IMG/VR virus record: IMGVR_UViG_3300027840_000013
Coordinates: 1-20,553 of that record
Length of the DNA: 20,553 bases
Reading direction: 5' to 3' (one strand)
Source of the DNA: a virus
Under the pieces are notes generated by a model, which worked only from the letters and a program-made list of their open reading frames with translations, was not told the DNA's origin and did not search any database. Of this stretch, positions 6,940 to 12,509 are shown in pieces (position 1 is the first letter of the stretch; the number at the start of each line of letters is the position of its first letter). A program made the translations under genes and the position numbers.

Positions 6940-7329
6940 ATGTCAGATTTCGTAAAGTTAAGCGCACTCGTAGGGGACACATTCACAGTTAAAGAGGTTA
7001 AGGGTTTCACTTATAAGAAGTGGGACAATGACGAAAAGAAAATGCTCACATCCGATATGTGGCAAGATGGGTTCAAAAAAGTATATCAAGTAGAAACCGA
7101 CAAAGGTCAGCTAGATATGGGGCCAGGACAAATTGGACAGCTATTAGAAGGTTCACTTTATAACGGAGTAGCCGATCTAAATGGCAAAACCTTCGCAGTT
7201 AAGTCAAATGGTAAGACGGGGATGGACATTCGTTACTATCTAAACCCAGTCAAACCAACAGTAAAGAACGAAGACACCAGTGAAGATGTACCACTAGAAG
7301 ATATTAACATTGACGACATCCCCTTTTAA
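6940..7329 (+). CDS. Phage single-stranded DNA-binding protein
   Basis: A 129-residue protein. The body (about 1-105) has an alternating beta pattern with aromatic residues (VKGFTYKKWD, DGFKKVYQVE, GMDIRYYLNP) that suits an OB fold. The end is an acidic tail finishing in DDIPF, the conserved SSB C-terminal tip that docks helicases, nucleases and other partners. The start at ATG 6940 follows AAAGGG. A TTG-initiated extension to 6910 exists but lacks a good site. SSB coats single strands during replication and recombination, fitting its place next to NinB- and NinG-like genes. The body does not look like canonical bacterial SSB, so it is a divergent phage type. Confidence 0.75.
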   Translation: MSDFVKLSALVGDTFTVKEVKGFTYKKWDNDEKKMLTSDMWQDGFKKVYQVETDKGQLDMGPGQIGQLLEGSLYNGVADLNGKTFAVKSNGKTGMDIRYYLNPVKPTVKNEDTSEDVPLEDINIDDIPF

Positions 7330-7338
7330 GGAGTAGTT

Positions 7339-7467
7339 ATGAAGTGGCGAGTAGTCTACAAAATCGGTCAGAAGTGGCTCACTAAATACGAGTACGGCTC
7401 ATGGGATGAAATAATGATTAAATACATGGGTAAGTCAGCGAGGTTATTCCAATGCAAAGATCATTAA
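7339..7467 (+). CDS. Hypothetical 42-residue protein
   Basis: A basic, aromatic-rich small protein (MKWRVVYKIGQKWLTKYEYG and onward) preceded by AAGGAG with 6-base spacing. It overlaps the start of the NinB-like gene by 16 bases, so the pair is probably coupled. No membrane segment and no motif recognised. The good ribosome binding site and the tight packing are the reasons to call it. Confidence 0.5.
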   Translation: MKWRVVYKIGQKWLTKYEYGSWDEIMIKYMGKSARLFQCKDH

Positions 7468-7763
7468 AACAAAATGCAAGCCTACATGTGCTGTTCTCTG
7501 AACTAGCCGATGCCTTAAATGACGCAGGGCTAGACCAAAGGGTAGTTCTTAAACCGAGTGTTGAAATCCCCTGGAACTTGGAATCAGTCAAATCTAACCT
7601 ATGGAAACCTATTCAGAAAGCTGTCACTCATAAGGATTCAACCACCGAACTTGACTCAGTAGAAATAGATAAAGTCTACGATATTCTCATGCGACATCTA
7701 GGTGAAAAGTTTAACATTTTTGTTGACTTTCCATCCAACGAAGAAGATAATAAGCATATATAA
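7452..7763 (+). CDS. NinB-like / KQN-family phage recombination protein
   Basis: A 103-residue protein. It opens RSLKQNASLHVLFSELADAL, which matches the start of a widespread phage family in which a (K/Q)QN...LH signature begins the first helix, as in the lambda NinB/Orf region. NLWKPIQKAV, STTELDSVEIDKVYDIL and LGEKFNIFVDFPS complete the family-like pattern. NinB proteins bind single-stranded DNA and assist recombination; here the SSB is upstream and a NinG-like nuclease is nearby, similar to a lambda nin region. The family resemblance is good; functional equivalence to NinB is inferred. Confidence 0.62.
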   Translation: MQRSLKQNASLHVLFSELADALNDAGLDQRVVLKPSVEIPWNLESVKSNLWKPIQKAVTHKDSTTELDSVEIDKVYDILMRHLGEKFNIFVDFPSNEEDNKHI

Positions 7764-7797
7764 TAGTTAGTACTTTCAAAATCTTGGAGCAAGAACA

Positions 7798-7821
7798 AGT
7801 AGATCATAGAAGACATCTACT
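7798..7821 (+). other. Perfect 7-bp hairpin upstream of the lysozyme-like gene
   Basis: AGTAGAT (7798-7804) and ATCTACT (7815-7821) form a perfect 7-base stem with a 10-base loop, about 28 bases before the proposed ATT start. There is no following T-tract, so it is not a typical terminator. It may shape access to the ribosome binding site. Confidence 0.4.
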
Positions 7822-7848
7822 GACTATCACTAAAAGAGAGAGGGAAAA

Positions 7849-8304
7849 ATTAGCAAAAGAAAACTAATACTCTTACTTGCAGCGCTTTGTGCACTGTTAG
7901 TAGCAGGAAGAGTAATCGGAGCAAGTTTAACCAATCAAACACAAACAAAAATCGTTGAAACGACCCAGAGTACCCCAGAACCTATAAAAACGCCACAGAG
8001 CGAGCCTGTGAAGGTTACAGAGCCTATTAAACCAGTTGTTGTGGACACCAATGCGTGCCTCACAGCAATGCGTCAGGTATTTCCACAAGAAACTTGGCAG
8101 GTAGGTGAGGCCATTATGAGAGCTGAAAGTGGGCTAAACCCAAATGCGGTATCTAGTACCAATGACCACGGTTGTTGGCAGATACACGACTGGGCCTTAT
8201 ACGACCCACTAGAAAACACTAAAGTAGCGTACTACAAGTACACTCACTACGGATGGCAACCCTGGAGCGTATATAACTCAGGAGCTTACCTAAAATGGCT
8301 TTAA
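7849..8304 (+). CDS. Secreted lysozyme-like (SLT-fold) muralytic protein, probable ATT start
   Basis: The mature domain (residues about 68-151) carries AIMRAESGLNPNAVS, with the likely catalytic Glu near residue 93, then DHGCWQIHDWAL, the pattern of lytic transglycosylase/lysozyme-like domains. Two cysteines (Cys70 and the one in GCWQ) may pair. No ATG/GTG/TTG start lies between the upstream in-frame stop (7831-7833) and the domain except an internal GTG at 8008. Reading from ATT 7849, which follows AGAGAGAGGG, gives SKRK, a strong hydrophobic stretch (LILLLAALCALLVAG) and an AxS-like cleavage region, i.e. a convincing signal peptide, then a Thr/Pro-rich linker. The GTG start would remove the signal. 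It is encoded with early genes, far from the lysis genes. Confidence 0.75.
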   Translation: MSKRKLILLLAALCALLVAGRVIGASLTNQTQTKIVETTQSTPEPIKTPQSEPVKVTEPIKPVVVDTNACLTAMRQVFPQETWQVGEAIMRAESGLNPNAVSSTNDHGCWQIHDWALYDPLENTKVAYYKYTHYGWQPWSVYNSGAYLKWL

Positions 8305-8363
8305 TATGTTGGGCGATAACATTCTACATAGTCTGGGGACTGATGAACTTAAAAACTACATAG
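8295..8363 (+). CDS. Possible 22-residue membrane peptide
   Basis: A tiny frame encoding MALICWAITFYIVWGLMNLK plus TT, almost entirely one hydrophobic helix. Its ATG overlaps the end of the lysozyme-like gene by 10 bases and a GGAG lies 10 bases upstream. The stop codon touches the GGAGGG site of the next gene. Very short, but the hydrophobic pattern and coupling argue that it may be translated. Confidence 0.4.
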   Translation: MALICWAITFYIVWGLMNLKTT

Positions 8364-8372
8364 GAGGGTAAA

Positions 8373-8741
8373 TTGACTGATAGGGCAAGACTCAAGAAAA
8401 AGCTTGATACCATACATTCTAAACTGATTAGAAGCATTGAAAAATCTTGCGTGGTCTGTGGATCACAAGAAATGCTACAGTGTGGACACCTTTTTACCAG
8501 AGCTGCCCTATCAACCCGTTGGGACATAGAGCCAGATGGAAATTGTCATTCTCAATGCGCCAGCTGTAATTATAGGCATGAACACGATTCGTACCCATAT
8601 AATAATTGGTACATAGAAAAGTTCTCAAAAGATAAATGGGATGAACTACATAGAAGACACAAGGCTTGTCGGAAGTTCACACTTTTAGAAATGGAAGAAA
8701 TGTGTCAAGAGTTTAAAAATCTTTTGACACAAAGCGAATAG
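8373..8741 (+). CDS. NinG/HNH-like recombination nuclease
   Basis: A 122-residue protein starting at TTG with GGAGGG a few bases upstream. A zinc-type CVVCGS motif (about residue 26) is followed by QCGHLFTRAALSTRWDIEPD and NCHSQCASCNYRHEHD. This matches the NinG/Rap family, where C..C, a central GH, RWD and QC..CN build an HNH-like fold. NinG-family proteins act on branched DNA or in recombination-dependent replication. It lies downstream of the SSB and NinB-like genes. The C-terminal 40 residues are helical and charged. Confidence 0.8.
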   Translation: MTDRARLKKKLDTIHSKLIRSIEKSCVVCGSQEMLQCGHLFTRAALSTRWDIEPDGNCHSQCASCNYRHEHDSYPYNNWYIEKFSKDKWDELHRRHKACRKFTLLEMEEMCQEFKNLLTQSE

Positions 8742-8752
8742 TTTAGTATAAT
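8724..8752 (+). promoter_or_regulatory. Consensus sigma70 promoter
   Basis: TTGACA (8724-8729) and TATAAT (8747-8752) are both perfect consensus with an ideal 17-base spacer. The -35 box lies inside the end of the NinG-like gene. The start point would be near 8759, giving a leader of under 20 bases before the small membrane gene, and the transcript would run on into the GC-rich block. It is the strongest promoter visible in the window. Confidence 0.85.
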
Positions 8753-8774
8753 AAAATAAATTAGTGGAGGGAAC

Positions 8775-8954
8775 ATGTCAGATCACTATTTAGAAGAAGA
8801 ACCAAAAGACTGGGTAACAGTCATACACGACACTTTTACAAAACACACTTGTTTTGCAATGATAGTAGCACTCATACTAGGATTTATCTTGAAGCCAGCC
8901 ATTATTGGACTGGTATTTTTGTTTTGGTTATTATGTGTAGCTTGGAGCTTATAG
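8775..8954 (+). CDS. Small membrane protein
   Basis: A 59-residue protein with an acidic N-terminus (MSDHYLEEEPKDW) and a hydrophobic C-terminal half (about 27-58: FAMIVALILGFILKPAIIGL and beyond) that could form one long helix or a short hairpin around the Lys-Pro pair. The ATG follows GGAGGG. It lies directly behind the consensus promoter and is the last AT-rich gene before the GC-rich block. Strong expression is predicted. Role unknown; host-membrane functions such as exclusion are possible. Confidence 0.72.
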   Translation: MSDHYLEEEPKDWVTVIHDTFTKHTCFAMIVALILGFILKPAIIGLVFLFWLLCVAWSL

Positions 8955-8981
8955 GAGAGACTACGACTATTGTCTAACTAT

Positions 8982-9041
8982 GTTGGGGCGATGCATAACC
9001 CCAACCTAGATGGCCAGAAGCCATAGAAACTTTAATCTAGG
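8982..9041 (+). promoter_or_regulatory. Tandem hairpins in the leader of the GC-rich block
   Basis: GTTGGGG (8982-8988) pairs with CCCCAAC (8999-9005). Directly adjoining it, CCTAGAT (9005-9011) can pair with ATCTAGG (9035-9041), enclosing an alternative inner hairpin ATGGC (9010-9014) with GCCAT (9020-9024). The last strand runs into the GGGAGG ribosome binding site (9040-9045) of the first gene, so folding could limit translation. No T-tract follows, so these are not simple terminators. Confidence 0.55.
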
Positions 9042-9051
9042 GAGGCGTGAC

Positions 9052-9372
9052 ATGGATTACCAACAAGAGTTGGATAAGGCAGTCCGTCTCCACAAAGCTC
9101 TCCTTGTTGTACACAAGGGGTGTGCTGGACTGCGACCCGAATACGAACAGCTCAATGCTGTCGTATGTAACTTCGTTCTGGGCTTCGTGCCTGTCATCAA
9201 CGTCCAGTGCCCTCACGACAAGGACTGTCAGGTAACAGGGCGTGAGACGTTCGGTGGCTTGGAAGACCTCATAGAACAGCTTGAAGTCATCATCTGGTGG
9301 CTCCAACTGGAGGTCTGCTACGAGACTGAGACCGACTACGACGACCTTTCAACCACGGGGGGTGATGGGTAA
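9052..9372 (+). CDS. Hypothetical acidic protein, first gene of the GC-rich block
   Basis: A 106-residue protein starting at ATG 9052, chosen because GGGAGG (9040-9045) lies just upstream; the in-frame ATG at 9010 sits inside the leader hairpins without a site. The N-terminal part is helical (QQELDKAVRLHKALLVVHKG). The middle contains CPHDKDC, and the C-terminal part is helical and very acidic (GLEDLIEQLEVIIWWLQLEV). No family recognised. The stop overlaps the next start (TAATG). Confidence 0.68.
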   Translation: MDYQQELDKAVRLHKALLVVHKGCAGLRPEYEQLNAVVCNFVLGFVPVINVQCPHDKDCQVTGRETFGGLEDLIEQLEVIIWWLQLEVCYETETDYDDLSTTGGDG

Positions 9373-9494
9373 TGTGTCCGCACATCTGGTTCTTTGCCAC
9401 TTTCGGACACATCCACATCCGCAAGTGTGCCATCTGCAACCGAGTTCAGTTCAGGACAGCCGATGACGAAGAGTGGACGGAGGTGGAGATGTGA
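9372..9494 (+). CDS. Small zinc-finger-like protein
   Basis: A 40-residue protein beginning MCPHIWFFATFGHIHIRKCA. Cys2, His4, then KCAICNR (CxxC) provide four possible zinc ligands, followed by an acidic tail. The start overlaps the previous stop and its stop overlaps the next GTG start. Composition matches the block. Short, but coupling and the metal-ligand pattern support it. Confidence 0.5.
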   Translation: MCPHIWFFATFGHIHIRKCAICNRVQFRTADDEEWTEVEM

Positions 9495-9712
9495 AGAAGA
9501 AGGAGCGGTGTAAGCTCTGTAACGACAACGCCGTTCTCACAAACCATCACCACTTCTTTCCCAAGAAGAAGCACAAGAGCAATCGCATCCACCGCATCTG
9601 TTGGCCATGCCACAAGGCGTTCCATGTCAAGGTTCGGGAATGCCTCAAGGCTTGGAAGAACGATTGCCGTAAGTGCCAGTACGCAGGCGTCTGTATGCAC
9701 TATGGGAGGTGA
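9491..9712 (+). CDS. Small HNH-type nuclease
   Basis: A 73-residue basic protein: CKLC (residues 7-10), then TNHHHFFPKKK with adjacent histidines (19-21), NRIHRICWPCHKAFH (CxxCH at 37-41, His45) and a C-terminal CRKCQYAGVC. This Cys2-HH-N-Cys2-H order is the HNH fold with structural zinc. The GTG at 9491 is chosen because GGAGG lies 7 bases upstream; a GTG 18 bases earlier is less well placed. HNH enzymes of this size may nick DNA during replication or packaging, or act as homing nucleases. In an imported block, a mobility role is worth considering (inference). Confidence 0.75.
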   Translation: MKKKERCKLCNDNAVLTNHHHFFPKKKHKSNRIHRICWPCHKAFHVKVRECLKAWKNDCRKCQYAGVCMHYGR

Positions 9713-9716
9713 TACC

Positions 9717-10040
9717 ATGAAGATATACGTAGCAGGCCCCTACACCGCCGACCCCGAGGTTTGTACCCACGTTGCCATTCTGAATGGAGACATCCTCCTT
9801 TCACTGGGCTACGCACCGTACATCCCTCACCTGACCCACTTCTGGCACAACCAGTGTCCTCACCACTACGAGACCTGGATGACGCTGGACTTTGAGTGGG
9901 TCGCATCCTGCGATGTGCTCTACAGGCTCCCTGGGGAGTCCAGTGGGGCTGACAGGGAAGTTGACCTGGCTACATCACTCGGCATCCCTGTCGTCTACTC
10001 GCTCTCCGAACTGCTGGAACGATTCCCATTGGAGGTGTGA
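9717..10040 (+). CDS. Nucleoside 2-deoxyribosyltransferase-like protein (DUF4406 type)
   Basis: A 107-residue protein that begins MKIYVAGPYTADPE, the signature start of the deoxyribosyltransferase-like fold. CDVLYRLPGESSGADREVDL carries the conserved acidic and Gly/Ser active-site segment, and ATSLGIPVVY follows. Members of the wider fold transfer or hydrolyse N-glycosidic bonds of nucleosides and nucleotides. Phage copies are thought to act in nucleotide metabolism or base modification. The ATG is preceded by GGGAGGTGATACC. The last codons (GAG GTG) also form the ribosome binding site of the next gene. Confidence 0.8.
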   Translation: MKIYVAGPYTADPEVCTHVAILNGDILLSLGYAPYIPHLTHFWHNQCPHHYETWMTLDFEWVASCDVLYRLPGESSGADREVDLATSLGIPVVYSLSELLERFPLEV

Positions 10041-10044
10041 GATG
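10031..10044 (+). repeat. Repeated stop/ribosome-binding/start unit (second copy 10255-10268)
   Basis: The 14-mer GGAGGTGTGAGATG occurs exactly at 10031-10044 and 10255-10268, each combining Shine-Dalgarno and start ATG; in the first copy it also supplies the stop TGA. A near copy, GGAGGCGTGACATG, lies at 9041-9054. This unit is absent from the AT-rich genes. Confidence 0.75.
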
Positions 10045-10254
10045 TACTGTGCCACGTGTGGTCAGAAGGAGACCCCCGTCAAAACCAAGCGTTTTGACAG
10101 GGATACGGGAGAGCCCGTCTACGTGGACTACTGTCTCAACCCCAACTGCGTTGTGGGCAGGCAGAACGTCTGTGGCATCAACACGGGCCACACCATCGGG
10201 TTCTTCATCGGGACCTGCAAGAACTGCGGGTTCCAGCCCTGCGACTGGTACTAG
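10042..10254 (+). CDS. Small multi-cysteine zinc-ribbon protein
   Basis: A 70-residue protein with CATC (residues 3-6), CLNPNC (about 31-36), a further Cys near 44, and CKNCGFQPC (about 59-67). This could bind one or two zinc ions. It starts within the repeated 14-base start unit and overlaps nothing. Zinc-ribbon proteins of this size are common in phage early regions and often bind nucleic acids or host RNA polymerase; no target can be deduced. Confidence 0.68.
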   Translation: MYCATCGQKETPVKTKRFDRDTGEPVYVDYCLNPNCVVGRQNVCGINTGHTIGFFIGTCKNCGFQPCDWY

Positions 10255-10265
10255 GGAGGTGTGAG

Positions 10266-10457
10266 ATGACCTTCCCTATCCCTGACAAGGAGAAGAACCC
10301 CGTCTGTGAAGAGTGCGTCAAGTTGACGCCTCACAAGGCGACATCCTGTCAGAACCCGTGCTCACATCTCGTCTCGTGGGCATCGCACCAAGCAACGGCT
10401 GACATCGTGGCTATGGCCATCAAGTCGGCACGAGCCATCCGAGAGAGCAGGGGCTAG
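10266..10457 (+). CDS. Hypothetical 63-residue Cys-containing protein
   Basis: Starts in the second copy of the 14-base start unit. N-terminal CEECVKLTPHKATSCQNPCSH offers a CxxC...CxxxCxH metal site; the C-terminal half (ATADIVAMAIKSARAIRES) is one helix. No family recognised. It is the last gene before the structured noncoding segment. Confidence 0.62.
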   Translation: MTFPIPDKEKNPVCEECVKLTPHKATSCQNPCSHLVSWASHQATADIVAMAIKSARAIRESRG

Positions 10458-10472
10458 TCTAGCCGAGCCGAA

Positions 10473-10637
10473 GGGCAGTTACCGCCTAGATGAAATGCCC
10501 CTAACCTACCAGCTTTCCAGGTTACTGGTTGAACAACAAACCTGGCTACACCGTCCTTCTCCCACATTCAGCTGACTGGCTAACATCTGGCCAGCGTGGG
10601 GGAAGGGCGACCAACCTTTATATGTCAGCAACCGCTG
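10473..10637 (+). ncRNA. Candidate structured noncoding RNA (four tandem hairpins)
   Basis: The 211-base gap 10458-10668 has no plausible gene but has dense secondary structure. Hairpins: GGGCA 10473-10477 with TGCCC 10496-10500; CCAGGTT 10517-10523 with AACCTGG 10539-10545; a long stem 10552-10565 with 10596-10609, 14 consecutive pairs including two G-U wobbles, topped by CTGGC 10576-10580 with GCCAG 10590-10594; and CAGC 10626-10629 with GCTG 10634-10637. No T-tract follows the long stem, so a simple terminator is unlikely. It could be a small regulatory RNA, a processing site, or a leader controlling the phosphoesterase gene. No known RNA family was recognised. Confidence 0.5.
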
Positions 10638-10668
10638 GCTCCACTAAGGCAAAGTAAGGAGGAAGACT

Positions 10669-11790
10669 ATGCCAATCAACTGGAGCGATGAGATGAAGAA
10701 CGAACTCGTCTCGTCCGACAACCTGCAAGAGTTTGCAGACAAGTACGGTCTGTCGTTCGCAAACGTAGACCGCAAGAGACGCAAGTTGCGTGCCAAGACC
10801 AAGCCCGTTGACGGACCGTCATCTATCGTTCGGTATCTCTCAAGGGGTCGTACTGTCGCTGAACTGGAAGACAAGGGTATCTACCTTGACGACCTGGACA
10901 TTGACGGCTACGAACTCTACGAGACCCAGAACAACCGCTACGAGAAGGTCTACCTCTTGTTTGCCAAGCCCACCGAAGAGCTCGTCCTTCAGGACAAGAC
11001 GTGGACTTACAAGCAGGCGGTTGACCCTGACGGCAACGCCCAACCCTACTACATGATGCAGATGCAGGGAGACTTCGACAAGCTCAAGATAGTCCCCCTC
11101 GCAGACGTGCATTACGGAGCCAGGGCGTGCATGGTTGACAAGTTCAAGGAGTACGTCAACTGGATTGCCGCCAACGACAACGTGTTCTGCTTCATCTCGG
11201 GAGACCTCTTCGAGAACTCTCACGGAGACTCCAACAAGGGTCTCTCCCACTACGAGCAGGATGTCCGCCCCCAAGACCAGGTGACTGACATGTGTCGGTT
11301 GCTCGCACCCATCGCCCATAAGATACTGTGGGCCATCCCCGGCAATCATGAGGACCGCTCACGAACGAGGGACTACGACCCTCTGGAGCGTCTCTGTGAA
11401 CGCCTGCACGTACCTTACAGCTACGAACCCATCTTCGTTGACCTGCTGTGGAAGGGGAATGTCTTCTCTTTCCACGACCAGCACGGTCGTGCGGGTGGTC
11501 AGACCAAGGGTGGCAAGATGAACGCTGCCGCTCGTCCCCAGGAGATGCAAGAGCACATCATGTTCACCGTGATGGCTCACGTGCATGACGGGGACGTCTC
11601 AAGGAACACCAGGATTTGTCGCAATCGTGTGGACTTCTACCTGGAGTTCCGCAAGCAGTACATAATCGTCTGCCCTTCGTTCTTCGGCTACTTCGGTAGC
11701 TACGCAAGCAAGGCTGGCTACAAGCCAGGTTCGTACGGTTCCATCAACATGGACCTGTTCGCCAACGGGGACTACCACGCCAATTCGTAG
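10669..11790 (+). CDS. Calcineurin-like metallophosphoesterase with N-terminal HTH-like region
   Basis: A 373-residue protein preceded by AAGGAGGAAGACT. All five metal-binding motifs of the calcineurin-like phosphoesterase fold are present in order: DVH (146-148), GDLFE (178-182), GNHED (225-229), HDQHG (269-273) and AHVHDGD (303-309). Such enzymes use two metal ions to cut phosphoester bonds; phage members are often nucleases or phosphatases related to SbcD/Mre11. The first 45 residues (LQEFADKYGLSFANVDRKRR) resemble a helix-turn-helix, suggesting DNA binding. It is the largest gene of the GC-rich block and lies behind the structured RNA. A terminator-like hairpin follows. The substrate is unknown. 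Confidence 0.85.
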   Translation: MPINWSDEMKNELVSSDNLQEFADKYGLSFANVDRKRRKLRAKTKPVDGPSSIVRYLSRGRTVAELEDKGIYLDDLDIDGYELYETQNNRYEKVYLLFAKPTEELVLQDKTWTYKQAVDPDGNAQPYYMMQMQGDFDKLKIVPLADVHYGARACMVDKFKEYVNWIAANDNVFCFISGDLFENSHGDSNKGLSHYEQDVRPQDQVTDMCRLLAPIAHKILWAIPGNHEDRSRTRDYDPLERLCERLHVPYSYEPIFVDLLWKGNVFSFHDQHGRAGGQTKGGKMNAAARPQEMQEHIMFTVMAHVHDGDVSRNTRICRNRVDFYLEFRKQYIIVCPSFFGYFGSYASKAGYKPGSYGSINMDLFANGDYHANS

Positions 11791-11798
11791 AGGCTCCA

Positions 11799-11823
11799 GG
11801 GGCTGCCTACAAAGCCCCCTTTC
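11799..11823 (+). terminator. Terminator-like hairpin at the right end of the GC-rich block
   Basis: GGGGCT (11799-11804) and AGCCCC (11813-11818) form a perfect 6-base GC-rich stem with an 8-base loop, followed by CTTTC. The T-run is short, so termination may be partial. AT-rich DNA resumes immediately afterwards. Confidence 0.5.
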
Positions 11824-11842
11824 AATAATTAAAGGAGGAATT

Positions 11843-12052
11843 ATGATAACAGAAGCTGAACAAGACCTAGAAAGAATAAGATTTACATCAGACAAACTCT
11901 TAGATGTAAAATATCGTGAAGGCAATAAGGAACATGGTGGAGACCTAATGACCATGACAGTAAGGGAATATATAACCAATGCCTTAGACGAGAATACTGA
12001 CCAAAGGGTTTATCTATTAAAAGCTCTTGAGGCATTAAATGATAAAAATTAA
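11843..12052 (+). CDS. Small EHGG-motif phage protein (MazG-like helical fold possible)
   Basis: A 69-residue helical protein preceded by AAAGGAGGAATT. KYREGNKEHGGDLMTMTVRE followed by DENTDQRVYLLKALEAL resembles a family of short phage proteins in which KxxxGxxEHGG is followed by a conserved acidic helix, related to all-alpha nucleotide pyrophosphatase (MazG-type) folds. If so it may sense or hydrolyse nucleotides. Composition is again AT-rich, matching the main phage genome. Family assignment is moderate only. Confidence 0.6.
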   Translation: MITEAEQDLERIRFTSDKLLDVKYREGNKEHGGDLMTMTVREYITNALDENTDQRVYLLKALEALNDKN

Positions 12053-12170
12053 GTGGGTAAAGCGTGCTCATCAATGGTGCAAAACAACAATATCAGAAAA
12101 CAAAGGTAAAATTATTCAAACCCAAGAATGGGCAAGTAGTAAAAAAGAATTGGAGGAAAAAGATGTATAA
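12039..12170 (+). CDS. Hypothetical 43-residue basic protein
   Basis: Encodes MIKIKWVKRAHQWCKTTISE and continues to a charged end. Its ATG overlaps the upstream gene by 14 bases, with GAGG 6 bases before it, and its stop overlaps the next gene by 8 bases. It explains this stretch better than a GTG-initiated N-terminal extension of the downstream gene. Confidence 0.5.
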   Translation: MIKIKWVKRAHQWCKTTISENKGKIIQTQEWASSKKELEEKDV

Positions 12171-12504
12171 AGTAAAAATGTTCTTTGGAAGCAAATATAA
12201 CTATGTACTAGACGAACAAGAATACCAAGAGTTCCTAGAATACAAAAAATGGCTGGATACGCCCTGTTGTGAATTAAATGATAAGTGGTGTGGTCACGAA
12301 TACTGGCCTATGGATAAGTGCGATATATGTGACCAAGAAACCTGTCCAGAAGAAAACAAGCACTGTAGTTGCAGACACATCCCATACGACCAAGAAACCC
12401 TAGAAGATAGAGTAGATGACCTTGAATGTGATGTCCGACAATTTATGACCACCCAGAAACTAATAAACAAAGTAATAGAAGAACAGATAAGCGAAAAGGA
12501 GTAG
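12163..12504 (+). CDS. Cys-rich putative metal-binding protein with coiled-coil tail
   Basis: A 113-residue protein from ATG 12163, supported by GGAGG 6 bases upstream; an in-frame GTG at 12064 gives a longer reading but overlaps another small gene and lacks a site. N-terminal 35 residues: a short beta/helix region. Residues about 34-70 contain CC, CGHE, CDICDQETC and CSCRH, enough ligands for two zinc ions. The tail (QETLEDRVDDLECDVRQFMT) is an acidic coiled coil. Function unknown; oligomeric zinc protein is a fair structural guess. Confidence 0.68.
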   Translation: MYKVKMFFGSKYNYVLDEQEYQEFLEYKKWLDTPCCELNDKWCGHEYWPMDKCDICDQETCPEENKHCSCRHIPYDQETLEDRVDDLECDVRQFMTTQKLINKVIEEQISEKE

Positions 12505-12509
12505 ATCAG

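Larger units (their letters stand above)
8955..11822 (+). other. GC-rich imported gene block
   Basis: Composition changes abruptly just after 8954 and returns at about 11822. Row 11281-11340 has 35 G/C in 60, whereas row 12181-12240 has 20 in 60. Codons inside prefer C or G at third positions (AAG, GAC, CTC, TTC), unlike the AAA/ATA/TTA-rich flanks. The block has its own gap and ribosome binding site style and ends at a terminator-like hairpin. No flanking direct repeat, integrase or transposase was seen. It looks like a module acquired from a phage of different composition; a metagenomic assembly chimera is the main alternative. Confidence 0.75.

Noticed and set aside
7784-7867. 27-codon frame from TTG, rich in Lys/Arg/Glu, overlapping the lysozyme-like start
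   Set aside because: No Shine-Dalgarno; noted only as a possible frameshift donor.
9037-9306. 89-codon antisense frame opposite the first gene of the GC-rich block
   Set aside because: No ribosome binding site, and the plus-strand gene is coupled to its neighbours.
10552-10609. Long hairpin considered as a rho-independent terminator
   Set aside because: It is followed by ACCAACC rather than a T-tract, and a gene with a good ribosome binding site follows on the same strand.
10840-11349. 169-codon open frame antisense to the metallophosphoesterase
   Set aside because: Its Val/Leu/Glu-rich product is a typical antisense shadow of a GC-rich gene, and the sense strand carries all five phosphoesterase motifs.
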